Source of the DNA: Effusibacillus pohliae DSM 22757
GTDB taxonomy: Bacteria > Bacillota > Bacilli > Tumebacillales > Effusibacillaceae
Assembly: GCF_000376225.1 (NCBI RefSeq)
Contig: NZ_AQXL01000132.1
Location: 62,001 to 126,000 of the forward strand
Length of the DNA stretch: 64,000 nt
Direction of reading: 5' to 3'
In this document: piece by piece, positions 18,767-28,406 of the stretch
Layout of the letters: each line of letters opens with the position of its first letter
How positions within the stretch are numbered: the stretch's first letter is position 1
Made by a program: the position numbers and the translations under genes
Notes under the pieces: model-generated
The model's input: the letters and a program-made list of their open reading frames with translations, nothing else
Told to the model about the DNA's origin: nothing
Database searches by the model: none

Positions 18767-20035
18767 TCACTTGGCTCGCGACAACTCTTTCGCTTCCTTG
18801 ATGCCCTCGAGCGTCGCCAAAAATTCCTGGTTTGTTTTCGTGGCAGCCAGCCGTTTCAGGAAAATTTCGGTGAAATCCGGGTTCTCCGACATCGCCTTGC
18901 GGAGCGCCCAGATTTTATCCAGCTCTTCTTTCGACAGCAACAGCTCTTCCCGCCGCGTGCCGGAACGGCGAATATCGATTGCCGGGAAAATCCGCTTTTC
19001 CGCCAGCCGCCGGTCGAGCATCAATTCCATGTTGCCGGTGCCTTTGAATTCCTCATAGATCACGTCATCCATCCGCGAGCCCGTCTCCACCAGCGCGGTG
19101 GCCAAAATGGTCAGCGATCCGCCTTCCTCGATGTTGCGCGCCGCCCCGAAGAAGCGCTTCGGCCGATGGAACGCTGCCGGATCGATCCCGCCTGACAGAG
19201 TGCGGCCGGACGGCGGGATCACAAGGTTGTAGGCTCGCGCCAGCCGGGTGATCGAGTCGAGCAGAATCACCACATCCCGCCCGTGCTCGACCAACCGCAT
19301 CGCCCGCTCCAGCACCAACTCTGCCACTTTAATGTGGTGCTCCGGCACCTCGTCAAATGTCGACGCCACCACTTCTCCCTTGACGGAACGCTGCATGTCC
19401 GTGACTTCTTCCGGCCGTTCGTCAATCAGCAGGACGAACAGGTCGATATCCGGATAGTTGGTGGAAATCGAGTTGGCGATCTCTTTCAGAAGAAGCGTCT
19501 TGCCGGCCTTCGGTGGCGCTACGATCAATCCCCGTTGACCGAGCCCGACTGGACACAGCAAGTCGATGATACGAGTCGAGAGTTTCTCCGGAGCCGTTTC
19601 CATCACCAGTTTCTTCTGAGGGAAAAGAGGGGTGAGCGCGGGGAAGTGGACCCGTTCGGATGCGGATTGCGGCGCCGTGCCGTTGACCGCTTCCACTTGC
19701 AATAGCCCGAAGTATCGTTCGTTTTCCTTCGGCGGTCGGACCTTTCCGGAAACTTTGTCCCCCGTTCGCAGATCAAACCTTCGAATCTGCGAAGCCGCCA
19801 CGTAGATGTCCTCGTTGCTCGGCAGATACCCGATCGGCCTCAGGAATCCGTACCCTTCATGCATGATCTCGAGGATTCCTTCCATGAACATGAGGCCTTC
19901 TTTTTCCGCCTGCTTGCGCAGGATCGCAAAGATCAGTTCCTTTTTCTTGAGGTTTCCGTACGACGGAATCTCATACTCTTTGGCGAGCTTGTACAATTCT
20001 GTTAATTTTTTCGCTTCCAGTTCTTCGATCAGCAA
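18767..20035 (-). CDS. rho: Transcription termination factor Rho
   Basis: A 422-residue hexameric RNA helicase that ends transcription at C-rich sites. The N-terminal Rho domain ([25 protein letters not shown]), the cold-shock RNA-binding fold ([19 protein letters not shown]), Walker A APPKAGKT, Walker [17 protein letters not shown] and the Q-loop region are all present. The start is TTG at 20035, with AAGGTG seven bases upstream. It lies in the Bacillus-like order glpX-rho-(rpmE). The promoter region upstream contains an inverted repeat across the -10. Confidence 0.96.
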   Translation of the reverse strand: MLIEELEAKKLTELYKLAKEYEIPSYGNLKKKELIFAILRKQAEKEGLMFMEGILEIMHEGYGFLRPIGYLPSNEDIYVAASQIRRFDLRTGDKVSGKVRPPKENERYFGLLQVEAVNGTAPQSASERVHFPALTPLFPQKKLVMETAPEKLSTRIIDLLCPVGLGQRGLIVAPPKAGKTLLLKEIANSISTNYPDIDLFVLLIDERPEEVTDMQRSVKGEVVASTFDEVPEHHIKVAELVLERAMRLVEHGRDVVILLDSITRLARAYNLVIPPSGRTLSGGIDPAAFHRPKRFFGAARNIEEGGSLTILATALVETGSRMDDVIYEEFKGTGNMELMLDRRLAEKRIFPAIDIRRSGTRREELLLSKEELDKIWALRKAMSENPDFTEIFLKRLAATKTNQEFLATLEGIKEAKELSRAK

Positions 20036-20099
20036 ACGGTGTCACCTTCAATTCATTAGTTTTGTCCGATGTTTGTGTATCCAATGGGCAAGAATGAGT

Positions 20100-20134
20100 C
20101 CCGGCATGTTACCTATTATACCATGTTTGCCGGG
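20100..20134 (-). promoter_or_regulatory. Extended -10 promoter of rho inside an inverted repeat
   Basis: Minus strand TGG-TATAAT (20115-20123) is an extended -10; no good -35 is seen. It is framed by CCCGGCA (20100-20106) and TGCCGGG (20128-20134), a perfect 7-bp inverted repeat. This could be an operator; in RNA only one arm would be transcribed. Confidence 0.55.
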
Positions 20135-20170
20135 ACGTTCCTATCTTATTCAGTCAACAAGTTGAACCTG

Positions 20171-21139
20171 TCAGACCAGCACCAAATGCGGTTTCTTGCT
20201 CAATTGGTGGCGGGCTTCCACAAACCGCACCGTGCCCGTTTTCGCCCGCATCACCAGCGAATGGGTCATCGCCCGGTCATTGCCGATGTAACGGACGCCA
20301 CGCAGCAGTTCTCCGTCCGTCACGCCGGTGGCGGCAAAAATCGCGTCCTCCCCGCGGATCAAATCGTCCATCAGCAAAATTTGCCCGGGATTCTGCAGCC
20401 CCATCGCCTTGCAGCGTTCAACCTGCTCCTGGTCGGCAGGCTTTAACCGCCCCTGCAGCTCCCCGCCCAGGCACTTCAAAGCGGCTGCCGCCAGCACCCC
20501 TTCCGGTGCGCCGCCGATGCCAAACATAATATCGACGCCGGTATCTTCAAACGCGGTGTTGATGGCGGCTGCCACATCGCCGTCGGAAATCAGCTTGATG
20601 CGGGCGCCGGCCGAACGGATTTCCTCAATGATCGGCTGGTGCCGTTCCCGATCGAGCAAAATGGCGACCACATCGGAGATATTCTTGTTGTTCGCCTTCG
20701 CCACCTCTTTCAGATTCTCCTTGACAGAAGCGTCGAGGTGAACACGCCCGGCCGCTTTCGGGCCCACGGCGATTTTTTCCATATACATGTCGGGCGCATG
20801 CAGCATCGTTCCGTGCGGTGCTACCGCCACCACCGTAATCGCGTTCCACAGCCCCTTCGCCACGATGTTGGTGCCTTCCAGCGGATCGACCGCCACGTCC
20901 ACCTGCAAACCGTTGCCCTGCCCCAATTTTTCGCCGATATAGAGCATTGGCGCTTCATCCATTTCGCCTTCCCCGATCACAACAACCCCGTCCATGTTGA
21001 CCGTTTCGAACACGGCCCGCATGGCGGTGGTCGCCGCCTGGTCCGCCTCGTTTTTCTTGCCGGTTCCCATCCACCGGGCAGCGGCCAGCGCGGCCGCCTC
21101 AGTCACACGCACGATTTCCAATGCGAGTTCTCGTTCCAA
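20171..21139 (-). CDS. glpX: Fructose-1,6-bisphosphatase class II
   Basis: A 322-residue GlpX phosphatase that makes fructose 6-phosphate in gluconeogenesis. Metal and substrate motifs [25 protein letters not shown] and [20 protein letters not shown] are clear. The TTG at 21139 is chosen because GGGAGG lies eight bases before it and the protein then begins like other GlpX ([17 protein letters not shown]); the ATG at 21169 has no site. It precedes rho as in Bacillus. Gluconeogenic need fits a genome that uses hydroxybutyrate and amino acids. Confidence 0.94.
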   Translation of the reverse strand: MERELALEIVRVTEAAALAAARWMGTGKKNEADQAATTAMRAVFETVNMDGVVVIGEGEMDEAPMLYIGEKLGQGNGLQVDVAVDPLEGTNIVAKGLWNAITVVAVAPHGTMLHAPDMYMEKIAVGPKAAGRVHLDASVKENLKEVAKANNKNISDVVAILLDRERHQPIIEEIRSAGARIKLISDGDVAAAINTAFEDTGVDIMFGIGGAPEGVLAAAALKCLGGELQGRLKPADQEQVERCKAMGLQNPGQILLMDDLIRGEDAIFAATGVTDGELLRGVRYIGNDRAMTHSLVMRAKTGTVRFVEARHQLSKKPHLVLV

Positions 21140-21356
21140 ATGAGGTGCCTCCCGTACAAGTTTTTTCATTACAATAGTATATCACATTCGTCAGATTGTG
21201 CTACCAGATTTCCGCGCAAGTGCAGACGGCCGACACCCGGCCTCGTTCGGCGCTCGCACCCGGTCCTGCTTCTTTCGTCACCCTCCTGCCGTTTGCAGGA
21301 TTCGCCTGGCGGGTTGTGGAAATACCTTGTCAGACTCCCGGAAAGGTGGGATCCAC

Positions 21357-22877
21357 ATGGCATTCATCCGCAGCAAAAAAGGGTTGCTACTGTACCCGTT
21401 TTTCCTGTCTTTGTTCACCACAACCGTCGTATTGGGAGTCGTTTTGCAACCAAAATCGGGCTGGATCGGTTGGGCGTTGCAGCAGTGGGATTCATGGCAA
21501 CGTCTCAGGCCGCAAGCGGTCTCTTCAGCCAAACAGCCGGCGCATCAAGAACTGCAATACCAGATCGACGCGGAACTGGATACGGCGAACTCGCTGATTC
21601 ACGGAACGGTGATCGTGTCGATTCCCAACATTCCGGATGACAGGCTGCTGTTCTATCTGTATCCTGCCACCTACAAACCGATGCAAATCGAGCAGGTGCA
21701 GGTGAACGGACAGAGCGTGCCGTATGACGTCACTGCAGCCCAGTTGACCGTTCCAGTGAAAGAAAAAACGGGACAGGCCCGGGTGCAGATCCGTTTCACC
21801 ACACCGATTCCCGCCACTGGCACGCGGCTTGGCCAAAAAGACGGCGTTTGGTCGCTCACCTACTGGTACCCAATCCTTGCGGTGCGAGGAAGCGGCGGCT
21901 GGATTCCCCGGCCGCAGCCGCTGCCGTTTGGCGACCCGTATCTGATGGACCTGGCCGACTACCGTGTGCGGCTGAAGCATCCGGCCGGTTTTCAATGGTA
22001 TACAAGCGGGATTCTGGTCTCCTCAGTGAACGAAAAGGGGGCCGCCATGTCCGAATGGAAGGCGGATCTGGTGCGAAGTTTCGCCCTGATCGGCGGCACC
22101 GGCTGGACGGAAACGGCATGGAAAACGGCAGACGGCGTGGACGTCAAGGTGGCCGTCCGGAACCGCGAGCGATTGGACCAACTGCGGGAAATCGCCGACA
22201 CGGCCATCAAAACGTACAGCTTGCGGTTCGGCAATTTTGCCTATCCTTCTTTCTCGCTGCTGGAGATGCCGGCAGGCACTGTGTTTGCGCACGAGTACCC
22301 GAATCTTGCCCTGTTCTCGGAAGACATCTGGCACTGGGGGACCGGGGAACACTGGATTGCCCATGAGATCGCGCATGCCTGGTGGTTTTCCTCAGTCGGC
22401 ACGCATAAAGCGTTGGCCCCTTGGCTGGATGAAGGATTGGCTGACTACTCCGCGTTGCTCTATACGGAAACGAAGCACGGAAGGGACGCTTACGAGGCGG
22501 AAATCCGCCGCGATTGGGCGCTGTTTCGCGACGACAAAAGCTATTCGCCGCACAGCTTCGCGGCACCTGTGCATGTCGACGGCCAGAAGACGGACCAGCC
22601 ATATGCCAATTTTCGCAATGAAGCGGACTATTACTACCTGATGTATCTGCGACCGCAGCTGATGTACCACGATTTGCGGATGGCGATGGGCGAGCATAAG
22701 TTTTTTCAGTTTCTGCAACAGTTCTACCTGAAAAACAGGCGCGGCACGGCCACCCGCGAGCGGTTGGAGGAAGCGCTGCAGGCGGTCGACCCCGGGGCGC
22801 TTCCCCGCCTGAAAATGTGGCTCGATTTGCCCAACGGCGAACTGCTGCTGCAAATGAAGGAGCGGTTTGAACGGTGA
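21357..22877 (+). CDS. M1-family (gluzincin) membrane-anchored metallopeptidase
   Basis: A 506-residue zinc peptidase. One N-terminal membrane segment (about residues 9-27) anchors it with the catalytic part outside. An M1-type beta-domain comes first, then the catalytic domain with HEIAHAWW (zinc HEXXH) and WLDEGLADY about 18 residues on, giving the third ligand Glu. The start at 21357 follows GGAAAGGTGGG; a long upstream extension has no site and no homologous look. It is shorter than full aminopeptidase N and lacks the C-terminal repeat domain, as in many Bacillota M1 homologues. It may trim extracellular peptides; the substrate is unknown. Confidence 0.85.
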   Translation: MAFIRSKKGLLLYPFFLSLFTTTVVLGVVLQPKSGWIGWALQQWDSWQRLRPQAVSSAKQPAHQELQYQIDAELDTANSLIHGTVIVSIPNIPDDRLLFYLYPATYKPMQIEQVQVNGQSVPYDVTAAQLTVPVKEKTGQARVQIRFTTPIPATGTRLGQKDGVWSLTYWYPILAVRGSGGWIPRPQPLPFGDPYLMDLADYRVRLKHPAGFQWYTSGILVSSVNEKGAAMSEWKADLVRSFALIGGTGWTETAWKTADGVDVKVAVRNRERLDQLREIADTAIKTYSLRFGNFAYPSFSLLEMPAGTVFAHEYPNLALFSEDIWHWGTGEHWIAHEIAHAWWFSSVGTHKALAPWLDEGLADYSALLYTETKHGRDAYEAEIRRDWALFRDDKSYSPHSFAAPVHVDGQKTDQPYANFRNEADYYYLMYLRPQLMYHDLRMAMGEHKFFQFLQQFYLKNRRGTATRERLEEALQAVDPGALPRLKMWLDLPNGELLLQMKERFER

Positions 22878-22949
22878 AACGTTGCGAAACCGATCAGCGC
22901 TGCGGCCAGGATGTGCGGTTTTTAGCGGAAGCCCGATCGCCCCGTTCGT

Positions 22950-22977
22950 TTGCCGAAGCGGTAGAGTGTAGTAATAT
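22950..22977 (+). promoter_or_regulatory. Possible sigma-A promoter of patA
   Basis: TTGCCG (22950-22955), 16-base spacer, TAATAT (22972-22977), 38 bases before the patA start. Matches are moderate. Confidence 0.4.
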
Positions 22978-23015
22978 GGAAGGTAACAACAGGACTTTGA
23001 AGGCGGGTATAGACA

Positions 23016-24170
23016 ATGGAACATCTGATCAACAAGCGAGTGAAAGAGATTCAGATCTCGGGCATCCGGAAATTCTCGAACCTGGTGGCGCAGTATCAGG
23101 ACGCGATTTCCCTGACGATCGGACAGCCCGATTTTCCCACACCGGAACATATCAAGCAGGCTGCCAAAACCGCGATCGACCAGAACAAAACCGCCTACAC
23201 GCAAAATCCGGGACTGCCGGAATTGCGGCGGGCGGCCAGCCGTTTTTTGCAAGCGAAATATCAGCTTTCGTACAACCCGGAAACGGAGGTCATCACCACG
23301 ATCGGCGCCAGCCAGGCGATCGACATCGCGTTGCGGACCATCCTCGAAGAAGGATGCGAAGTGCTGCTGCCTGGGCCGGTGTACCCCGGTTATGAGCCGT
23401 TGATCAAACTGTCCGGCGCCGTCCCCGTATATGTTGACACCACCACAAACGGGTTTAAGATCAACGCCGCCCTGCTGAAACCACGGATCACACACAAAAC
23501 GCGCTGCATCATCCTTCCCTACCCGTCCAACCCGACCGGATGTGTACTGGACGAGCAAGACCTGGCGGAGATTGCGGATCTGTTGCGGGACAAGGAGATT
23601 TTTGTGATTTCCGATGAAATCTACAGCGAGCTGATTTACGACAAACCGCACCGCTCGATCGCCTCGCTCCCGTTTATGCGGGAAAAAACGATCGTCATCA
23701 ACGGGCTTTCCAAGTCGCATTCGATGACCGGCTGGCGGATCGGGTTTGCTTTCGCGCCGGCTGCGATCACGCAGCACATGGTGAAAGTCCACCAGTACAA
23801 CGTGACATGCGCCAGCACCATCAGCCAGTATGCAGCACTGGAAGCGCTCAGCCAAGGGCTTGACGACGCCGGGCCGATGAAGCGGGAATACAAAAAACGG
23901 AGAGATTACGTGTACGACAGGCTGACAGCGATGGGATTTGACGTGGTGAAGCCGGACGGCGCTTTTTACGTATTCCCTTCGATCAAGGCGTTCCACATGA
24001 AATCGTTCGATTTTGCGGCAAAATTGTTGGAAGAGCAGCGGGTGGCGGTGGTTCCGGGAGAAGCGTTCTCCCCGCTTGGGGAAGGGTATATCCGCATTTC
24101 GTATGCGTATTCGATGGATGTTTTGCGGGAAGGGTTGGATCGCATCGAGCAGTTTGTAAGGTCGTTGTAG
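23016..24170 (+). CDS. patA: PLP-dependent aminotransferase class I, PatA-like (N-acetyl-LL-2,6-diaminopimelate aminotransferase)
   Basis: A 384-residue fold-type I aminotransferase. The PLP lysine is in NGLSKSHSMTGWRIGF at about residue 232, and the cofactor-binding YPSNPTG and SDEIYSELIYD motifs are present. Overall it resembles B. subtilis PatA, which makes N-acetyl-diaminopimelate. The dapH and dapL genes for the flanking steps of the same acetyl-DAP branch lie 3-5 kb away on the other strand, which supports the call; a general aspartate or aromatic aminotransferase is the alternative. The ribosome site AAGGCGGG is moderate. Confidence 0.82.
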   Translation: MEHLINKRVKEIQISGIRKFSNLVAQYQDAISLTIGQPDFPTPEHIKQAAKTAIDQNKTAYTQNPGLPELRRAASRFLQAKYQLSYNPETEVITTIGASQAIDIALRTILEEGCEVLLPGPVYPGYEPLIKLSGAVPVYVDTTTNGFKINAALLKPRITHKTRCIILPYPSNPTGCVLDEQDLAEIADLLRDKEIFVISDEIYSELIYDKPHRSIASLPFMREKTIVINGLSKSHSMTGWRIGFAFAPAAITQHMVKVHQYNVTCASTISQYAALEALSQGLDDAGPMKREYKKRRDYVYDRLTAMGFDVVKPDGAFYVFPSIKAFHMKSFDFAAKLLEEQRVAVVPGEAFSPLGEGYIRISYAYSMDVLREGLDRIEQFVRSL

Positions 24171-24195
24171 GAAACTCTGCTCATAGCGCGATCCG

Positions 24196-24240
24196 ACAAA
24201 AATCCCCCGCGTGTCTGCATCTTTGCAGGCTGGGCGGGGG
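24196..24240 (-). terminator. Terminator of the znu operon
   Basis: Arms CCCCCGC (24204-24210) and GCGGGGG (24234-24240), with an inner CTGCA/TGCAG stem. On the minus strand ATTTTTG follows. It lies between convergent znuB and patA and may serve both. Confidence 0.75.
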
Positions 24241-24301
24241 TCAAACTTCCCGTTTGACAGAGACCAGCGGGGGTATATGGAGCCGGCCCGTTGCAGCCAC
24301 A

Positions 24302-25120
24302 CTAACCACCGCTTACGAAAAAGCGGCTTTTTTTACAAACAATTGTCCCCAGCAAAAGAGCGACCAACAGCAAAACGATCGTGCCGCCAGGCGCCAGATC
24401 CAGATAAAACGAGGCCGTCAGCCCGCCGAGAATGCCCACCAGAGCAAAGCTTACCGCCAGCAACATCATGTTGCGAAAACTGCCGGCGATCTGCATGGCA
24501 GCCGCCACCGGAAGCACGAGCAGCGAAGAGACAAGCAGCACGCCGACGATCCGGATCGAAACGGACACCACCAAGGCGGTGAACATCATATACAGCAGGT
24601 TTACCCAAAATACGCGAATGCCCCGGATGCGGGCATGTTCTTCGTCAAATGAGATCGCAAACAATTTTTTATAGACGATCGCCAAAAACAGCAGCGTGCT
24701 GACCGCCACTCCGCCGATCAGCCACAAATCGCTCCGTTTCACCGCCACAATACTGCCAAACAGATAAGCGAACACGTCAAGATTGAATCCTTTTCCCAAG
24801 CCGATCAGCACCACAGCGACCGCCAGGCCGGTCGACAGCACGATCGCGATCGAGATTTCGCCGAACGTTTTGTACGCCTTGCGCAACTGTTCGATTAACA
24901 GCGCTCCGGCAAAAGCGAACAGCATCGCCATCGCGATCGGATGCACTCCGATCAGCATCCCCGCCGCGACCCCGGCCAGCGAAACGTGCGACAGCGTGTC
25001 GGCCACCAGCGACAGCCTCCTGACGACGAGGAACGAACCAACCAGCGGGCAGAGAATGCCAATCATCACTCCCGCCAGGAGAGCGCGGATCATGAAATCA
25101 TATTGGAACATTTCAAACAT
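24302..25120 (-). CDS. znuB: Zinc ABC transporter permease
   Basis: A 272-residue ABC-3-type metal permease with eight or nine hydrophobic helices, beginning MFEMFQYDFMIRALLAGVM and carrying DTLSHVSLAGVA, a family hallmark. It forms the channel of a zinc importer with ZnuC and ZnuA encoded just upstream in the same operon (gap of 15 bases to znuC). GGGGAGGAAATC precedes the ATG. The Zur-like sites at the operon start make zinc more likely than manganese. Confidence 0.9.
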   Translation of the reverse strand: MFEMFQYDFMIRALLAGVMIGILCPLVGSFLVVRRLSLVADTLSHVSLAGVAAGMLIGVHPIAMAMLFAFAGALLIEQLRKAYKTFGEISIAIVLSTGLAVAVVLIGLGKGFNLDVFAYLFGSIVAVKRSDLWLIGGVAVSTLLFLAIVYKKLFAISFDEEHARIRGIRVFWVNLLYMMFTALVVSVSIRIVGVLLVSSLLVLPVAAAMQIAGSFRNMMLLAVSFALVGILGGLTASFYLDLAPGGTIVLLLVALLLGTIVCKKSRFFVSGG

Positions 25121-25135
25121 TTGATTTCCTCCCCG

Positions 25136-25891
25136 TTAGCCGTGCTGATGCTGGACGAGCGACACATCATGCCCATACACGCTTGACAGGTCGCGCTGCT
25201 GCAAAAAATCGGCCGGGTTTCCGTGATAATGCAGCACCTCGTTAATGCACGCCAATTTTCCCACTTTGCTGCTGATCGTTCCGATGTCGTGCGACACGAT
25301 CACCAGTGTGATGCCATAGACTTGGTTCAATGTCTCCAACAGATCGTAAAACTGGCTTTGCGCTTCCGCGTCCACACCTTCCACCGGTTCATCCAGAATC
25401 AACAGGTGCGGCCTTCCCACCAGCGCCCGCGCGATAAACACGCGTTGTTGCTGGCCTCCGGACAAGTCGCCGATTTTCCGGTTGTGAAACGGCTGCATGC
25501 CGACCAGTTCCAGCGCCTCCATCACCTGTTTGCGTTTTTCCCGCCTCTTGCCCCACCAGTTCCCCGTTCTTCCGAGCAGCCCTGTTTCCACCACTTCTCT
25601 TACGGTGGCGGGGAATTTGGCGTTGAAGGAAGCTGCCTTCTGCGACACATAACCGATTTTGTGCCACTCCTGAAACTCGGAAAGAGGCCGCCCGAACAAC
25701 GAGACGACCCCTTCCGTCGGGCGAAGGAGCCCGAGGATCAGTTTTAACGTGGTGGACTTGCCGGCTCCATTCGGACCGATCAGGCCCAAAAATTCGCCTT
25801 CGCCGACAACCAGATTCAGATTGCGGACCACCATCCGTTCGGCGTATCGGAACGAAACATTTCGCAATTCGATCACCGGTTTGCTCTCCAT
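25136..25891 (-). CDS. znuC: Zinc ABC transporter ATPase
   Basis: A 251-residue ABC ATPase: Walker A GPNGAGKST (about residues 40-48), signature LSGGQQQRVFIARAL, Walker B LLILDEPVEGVD, and the switch His in VIVSHDIG. It powers ZnuB. The gene starts one base after the znuA stop codon and 15 bases before znuB starts, consistent with one transcript. ZnuC-type ATPases of this group have the long His-containing C-terminal tail seen here (HDVSLVQHQHG). Confidence 0.92.
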   Translation of the reverse strand: MESKPVIELRNVSFRYAERMVVRNLNLVVGEGEFLGLIGPNGAGKSTTLKLILGLLRPTEGVVSLFGRPLSEFQEWHKIGYVSQKAASFNAKFPATVREVVETGLLGRTGNWWGKRREKRKQVMEALELVGMQPFHNRKIGDLSGGQQQRVFIARALVGRPHLLILDEPVEGVDAEAQSQFYDLLETLNQVYGITLVIVSHDIGTISSKVGKLACINEVLHYHGNPADFLQQRDLSSVYGHDVSLVQHQHG

Positions 25892-25892
25892 C

Positions 25893-26894
25893 TCAGTTCC
25901 CCAATGCTTTCACTAGATTTTGCAGATTCTCTTTCATTTTCGAAATGTAGTTCTCGCCTTTGTTCAGCTCTTCTTCCGTCAGACCCTCGATCGGGTTCAA
26001 CACGAGCGTCTGAGCCCCGACTTCTTTCGCGATTGTATCCGCCACCTTCGGGCTGACCAGAGTCTCAAAAAAGATGTATTTCACATCATGCTCGCGCGCT
26101 TCTTTAACGATCTCCGCCATCGCTTTCGGGGTCGGTTCGGCATCCGGCGCCAGCCCCATAATCGGAAGCTGATGCAGCCCGTAGCGATGCGCCAGATAAC
26201 CGAATGCGGCGTGCGTGGTGACGATGTCTTTGCGTTTGACTTTCGCCAATTCCGTTTTGTACTCGTTGTCAAGCGCCTGCAGTTGACTGATATATTCTTT
26301 CGCATTCTTCTCATATTGGTCTTTATGCTGCGGATCCGCTTTCGCAAACGCTTCCGCGATCTGCTGCACCTGCTTCTGGGCGTTCACCGGATCGAGCCAG
26401 ATATGCGGGTCGTATTCTCCATGGCGATGTTCATGCGCATCCGGGTGCTGATCCTGTTTCTGCTCATTTTTCTGCTCATCCTGTCCGTGTACGTCCTGCT
26501 CCTGCGATTTCAGCAAGTCGATACCACCGCTTGCGTCGACCACCACCAGCTTCGATTGGTCCACACTTGCCAGCACTTTGTCGATCCACGGCTCAAAGCC
26601 GGCTCCGTTGTAAATAAAGACGTTCGCCTGTGAAATGGTTTTCATGTCGTTTGGTTTCGGTTCCCAGTCATGCGGCTCCACTCCCGGCGGCACCAGGTTG
26701 CGGACATCCGCCAGATCCTTGCCTACATTTTTCGCAAAATCGGCCAATGGATAAAAACTCGCCACTACCTGCAGTTTCTTCCCGTCTTGCGCTGCCGGGG
26801 CCGATTGTGGCTTGGCGGTTGAACACCCCGCCGACAATGTCAGCAGCAAAGCGGCGACCCAGGCAGCCCGCATCTTTTTCCACAGCTTTTGCAT
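25893..26894 (-). CDS. znuA: Zinc ABC transporter substrate-binding lipoprotein
   Basis: A 333-residue cluster A-I solute-binding protein. The lipobox LSAGC is at about residues 20-24. Zinc ligands are expected at the His in GVEPHDWEP, in HIWLDP and in THAAFGY. Between them is a His/Asp/Gln-rich loop (DQHPDAHEHRHGEYDPH, about residues 147-163) that is typical of zinc rather than manganese binders. First gene of znuACB with GGGAGGAAG before the ATG, and two Zur-like boxes around its promoter. Confidence 0.93.
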   Translation of the reverse strand: MQKLWKKMRAAWVAALLLTLSAGCSTAKPQSAPAAQDGKKLQVVASFYPLADFAKNVGKDLADVRNLVPPGVEPHDWEPKPNDMKTISQANVFIYNGAGFEPWIDKVLASVDQSKLVVVDASGGIDLLKSQEQDVHGQDEQKNEQKQDQHPDAHEHRHGEYDPHIWLDPVNAQKQVQQIAEAFAKADPQHKDQYEKNAKEYISQLQALDNEYKTELAKVKRKDIVTTHAAFGYLAHRYGLHQLPIMGLAPDAEPTPKAMAEIVKEAREHDVKYIFFETLVSPKVADTIAKEVGAQTLVLNPIEGLTEEELNKGENYISKMKENLQNLVKALGN

Positions 26895-26918
26895 CCGAAT
26901 CTTCCTCCCGAATTGTAT

Positions 26919-26939
26919 AAATCGTAATCAATACTATTT
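26919..26939 (-). promoter_or_regulatory. Second Zur-like box, downstream of the znu promoter
   Basis: AAATCGTAATCAATACTATTT fits the Zur consensus AAATCGTAATNATTACGATTT in its left half and weakly in its right half. It lies between the -10 and the znuA start, where a bound repressor would block transcription. Confidence 0.55.
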
Positions 26940-26950
26940 ATCACAAACCC

Positions 26951-26980
26951 AGTATAGAGCATGCTCGATCTTTGCGTCAA
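26951..26980 (-). promoter_or_regulatory. Sigma-A promoter of znuACB
   Basis: Minus strand TTGACG (26975-26980), 18-base spacer, TATACT (26951-26956). It is flanked by one Zur-like box on each side. Confidence 0.7.
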
Positions 26981-26983
26981 CAG

Positions 26984-27004
26984 AAATCGTAATGATTATG
27001 ATTT
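26984..27004 (-). promoter_or_regulatory. Zur box upstream of znuACB
   Basis: AAATCGTAATGATTATGATTT differs from the Bacillus Zur consensus AAATCGTAATNATTACGATTT at one position. It lies four bases upstream of the -35. Zinc-loaded Zur would repress the operon. Confidence 0.85.
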
Positions 27005-27084
27005 GTGGAATAATAAGCGGGGAACGTACAGCAGTCCCACTGTTCTCCCCCTTCATAAGATTTGAAGGCGGATCTCTGAACCAT

Positions 27085-27115
27085 AAAAAAAGCAAACCCG
27101 AAAACTCAGGTTTGC
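27085..27115 (-). terminator. Terminator of the dapH-dapL unit
   Basis: On the minus strand GCAAACC (complement of 27109-27115) pairs with GGTTTGC (complement of 27092-27098), and seven T residues follow (complement of 27085-27091). It is 23 bases past the dapL stop. Confidence 0.88.
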
Positions 27116-27137
27116 CTTTTGATCCGATTCATATCTG

Positions 27138-28268
27138 TCAGTTTCCCGATTTCCAGGCGATGTACCGGGTCAGCAGATCGATCGCCACTCCGATCGCCCG
27201 CTCGTCCGGCTCGATTTTCGAATGATGCAGTCCATATGGCGTATCGACGCCGAGCCAGAACATAAAACCCGGGATTTCCGCCAGAAAATAACCAAAGTCC
27301 TCGCCGGTCATCGCTTCCCGGCATTCCACTAGCTGGACGATCCGGCTCTCCCGTACCCAATTCATAAACTCGCGGGTTAACCGCTCGTCATTGTACACCT
27401 GCCGGTAATTCGCGCCATAGTCAATGTTCGCTTGGCAGTCGAACCCTGTTTCAATGCCTTTGACAACCGTCTCGATGCGTTGTTTGATTTTTTGCATCGA
27501 TTCGACCGACAGCGTGCGGATGGTGCCCTCCAGCCGAGCTGTTTCCGCGATGATATTCTGCCGCGTGCCGCTCTCGATCTTGCCCACGGTGATGACCGCC
27601 GAATCGAGCGGGTCCACGTTACGAGAAACGATCGTTTGCAGCTGTGTCAGCAGGTGAGCGGCCGCCACCACCATGTCGTTCGCCTTGTGCGGGAACGCCG
27701 CATGGCCGCCGGTTCCCGTCAGGTCGATAAACAATTCGGACGTGTTGGCGAATAAAATACCGGGCCGCGTCGCGATCGTTCCCACCGGATATTCAGGCGC
27801 GATATGCAGCGCGAACATGCAGTCCGGCCGCCATTCGGCAAATTCGGCGCATTCCAGCATCGGTTTGGCACCGCCCGGTCCTTCTTCCGCCGGCTGAAAA
27901 ATCACGATCAGGTCGTCCGCGATCGGATTCTGCACAAAATGGGCCAAGACGCCAAGCCCGATCGCCATATGCATATCATGGCCACATGCATGCATGTAGC
28001 CAGGGTGGGTGGAACGAAACTCGTAGGAAGTCTCTTCCGTGATCGGCAGCCCGTCCATATCGGCCCGGTAGCCGATCCGTTTCGTCGGGTTGCTCCCCTT
28101 CACCCGGACCAGGATGCCGGTACGCCAAGTTTTTACTTCGATTCGCTGTTGCGGCAGAGTCGCAATGGTATCCAGCAGCAACCGCTGTGTTTTAAACTCG
28201 GCAAACCCCGGTTCCGGGATTTGGTGCAGCCGCCTGCGAATCTCGACAAAAGGCTGTGCTGTCGTCAT
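27138..28268 (-). CDS. dapL: N-acetyldiaminopimelate deacetylase (M20 family)
   Basis: A 376-residue M20D amidohydrolase that removes acetate from N-acetyl-LL-diaminopimelate in lysine and peptidoglycan synthesis. Metal-binding residues appear in [10 protein letters not shown] and in [14 protein letters not shown], and the dimerisation-domain His in [24 protein letters not shown] near the C-terminus is conserved in the group. The ATG at 28268 follows AAAGGAGGCTGGGGG; an ORF extension of 46 codons has no site. It directly follows dapH, as in Bacillus ykuQ-ykuR, which separates it from generic M20 amidases. Confidence 0.9.
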   Translation of the reverse strand: MTTAQPFVEIRRRLHQIPEPGFAEFKTQRLLLDTIATLPQQRIEVKTWRTGILVRVKGSNPTKRIGYRADMDGLPITEETSYEFRSTHPGYMHACGHDMHMAIGLGVLAHFVQNPIADDLIVIFQPAEEGPGGAKPMLECAEFAEWRPDCMFALHIAPEYPVGTIATRPGILFANTSELFIDLTGTGGHAAFPHKANDMVVAAAHLLTQLQTIVSRNVDPLDSAVITVGKIESGTRQNIIAETARLEGTIRTLSVESMQKIKQRIETVVKGIETGFDCQANIDYGANYRQVYNDERLTREFMNWVRESRIVQLVECREAMTGEDFGYFLAEIPGFMFWLGVDTPYGLHHSKIEPDERAIGVAIDLLTRYIAWKSGN

Positions 28269-28406
28269 CCCCCAGCCTCCTTTTTTCCAAAGATGGTCCG
28301 CTTCCGGTACGAAAGAGCGCAAGCGCACACGCCTTCCCACAGCGCGTGGCCTTTTTTCGGACAGTTTTTTATTGATGCGGACGCCACTCCGGGATGTCCG
28401 CTCCAC

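Noticed and set aside
22392-24302. A 636-codon open frame on the minus strand
   Set aside because: Antisense to patA and the M1 peptidase gene; the amino acid pattern is that of a shadow frame.
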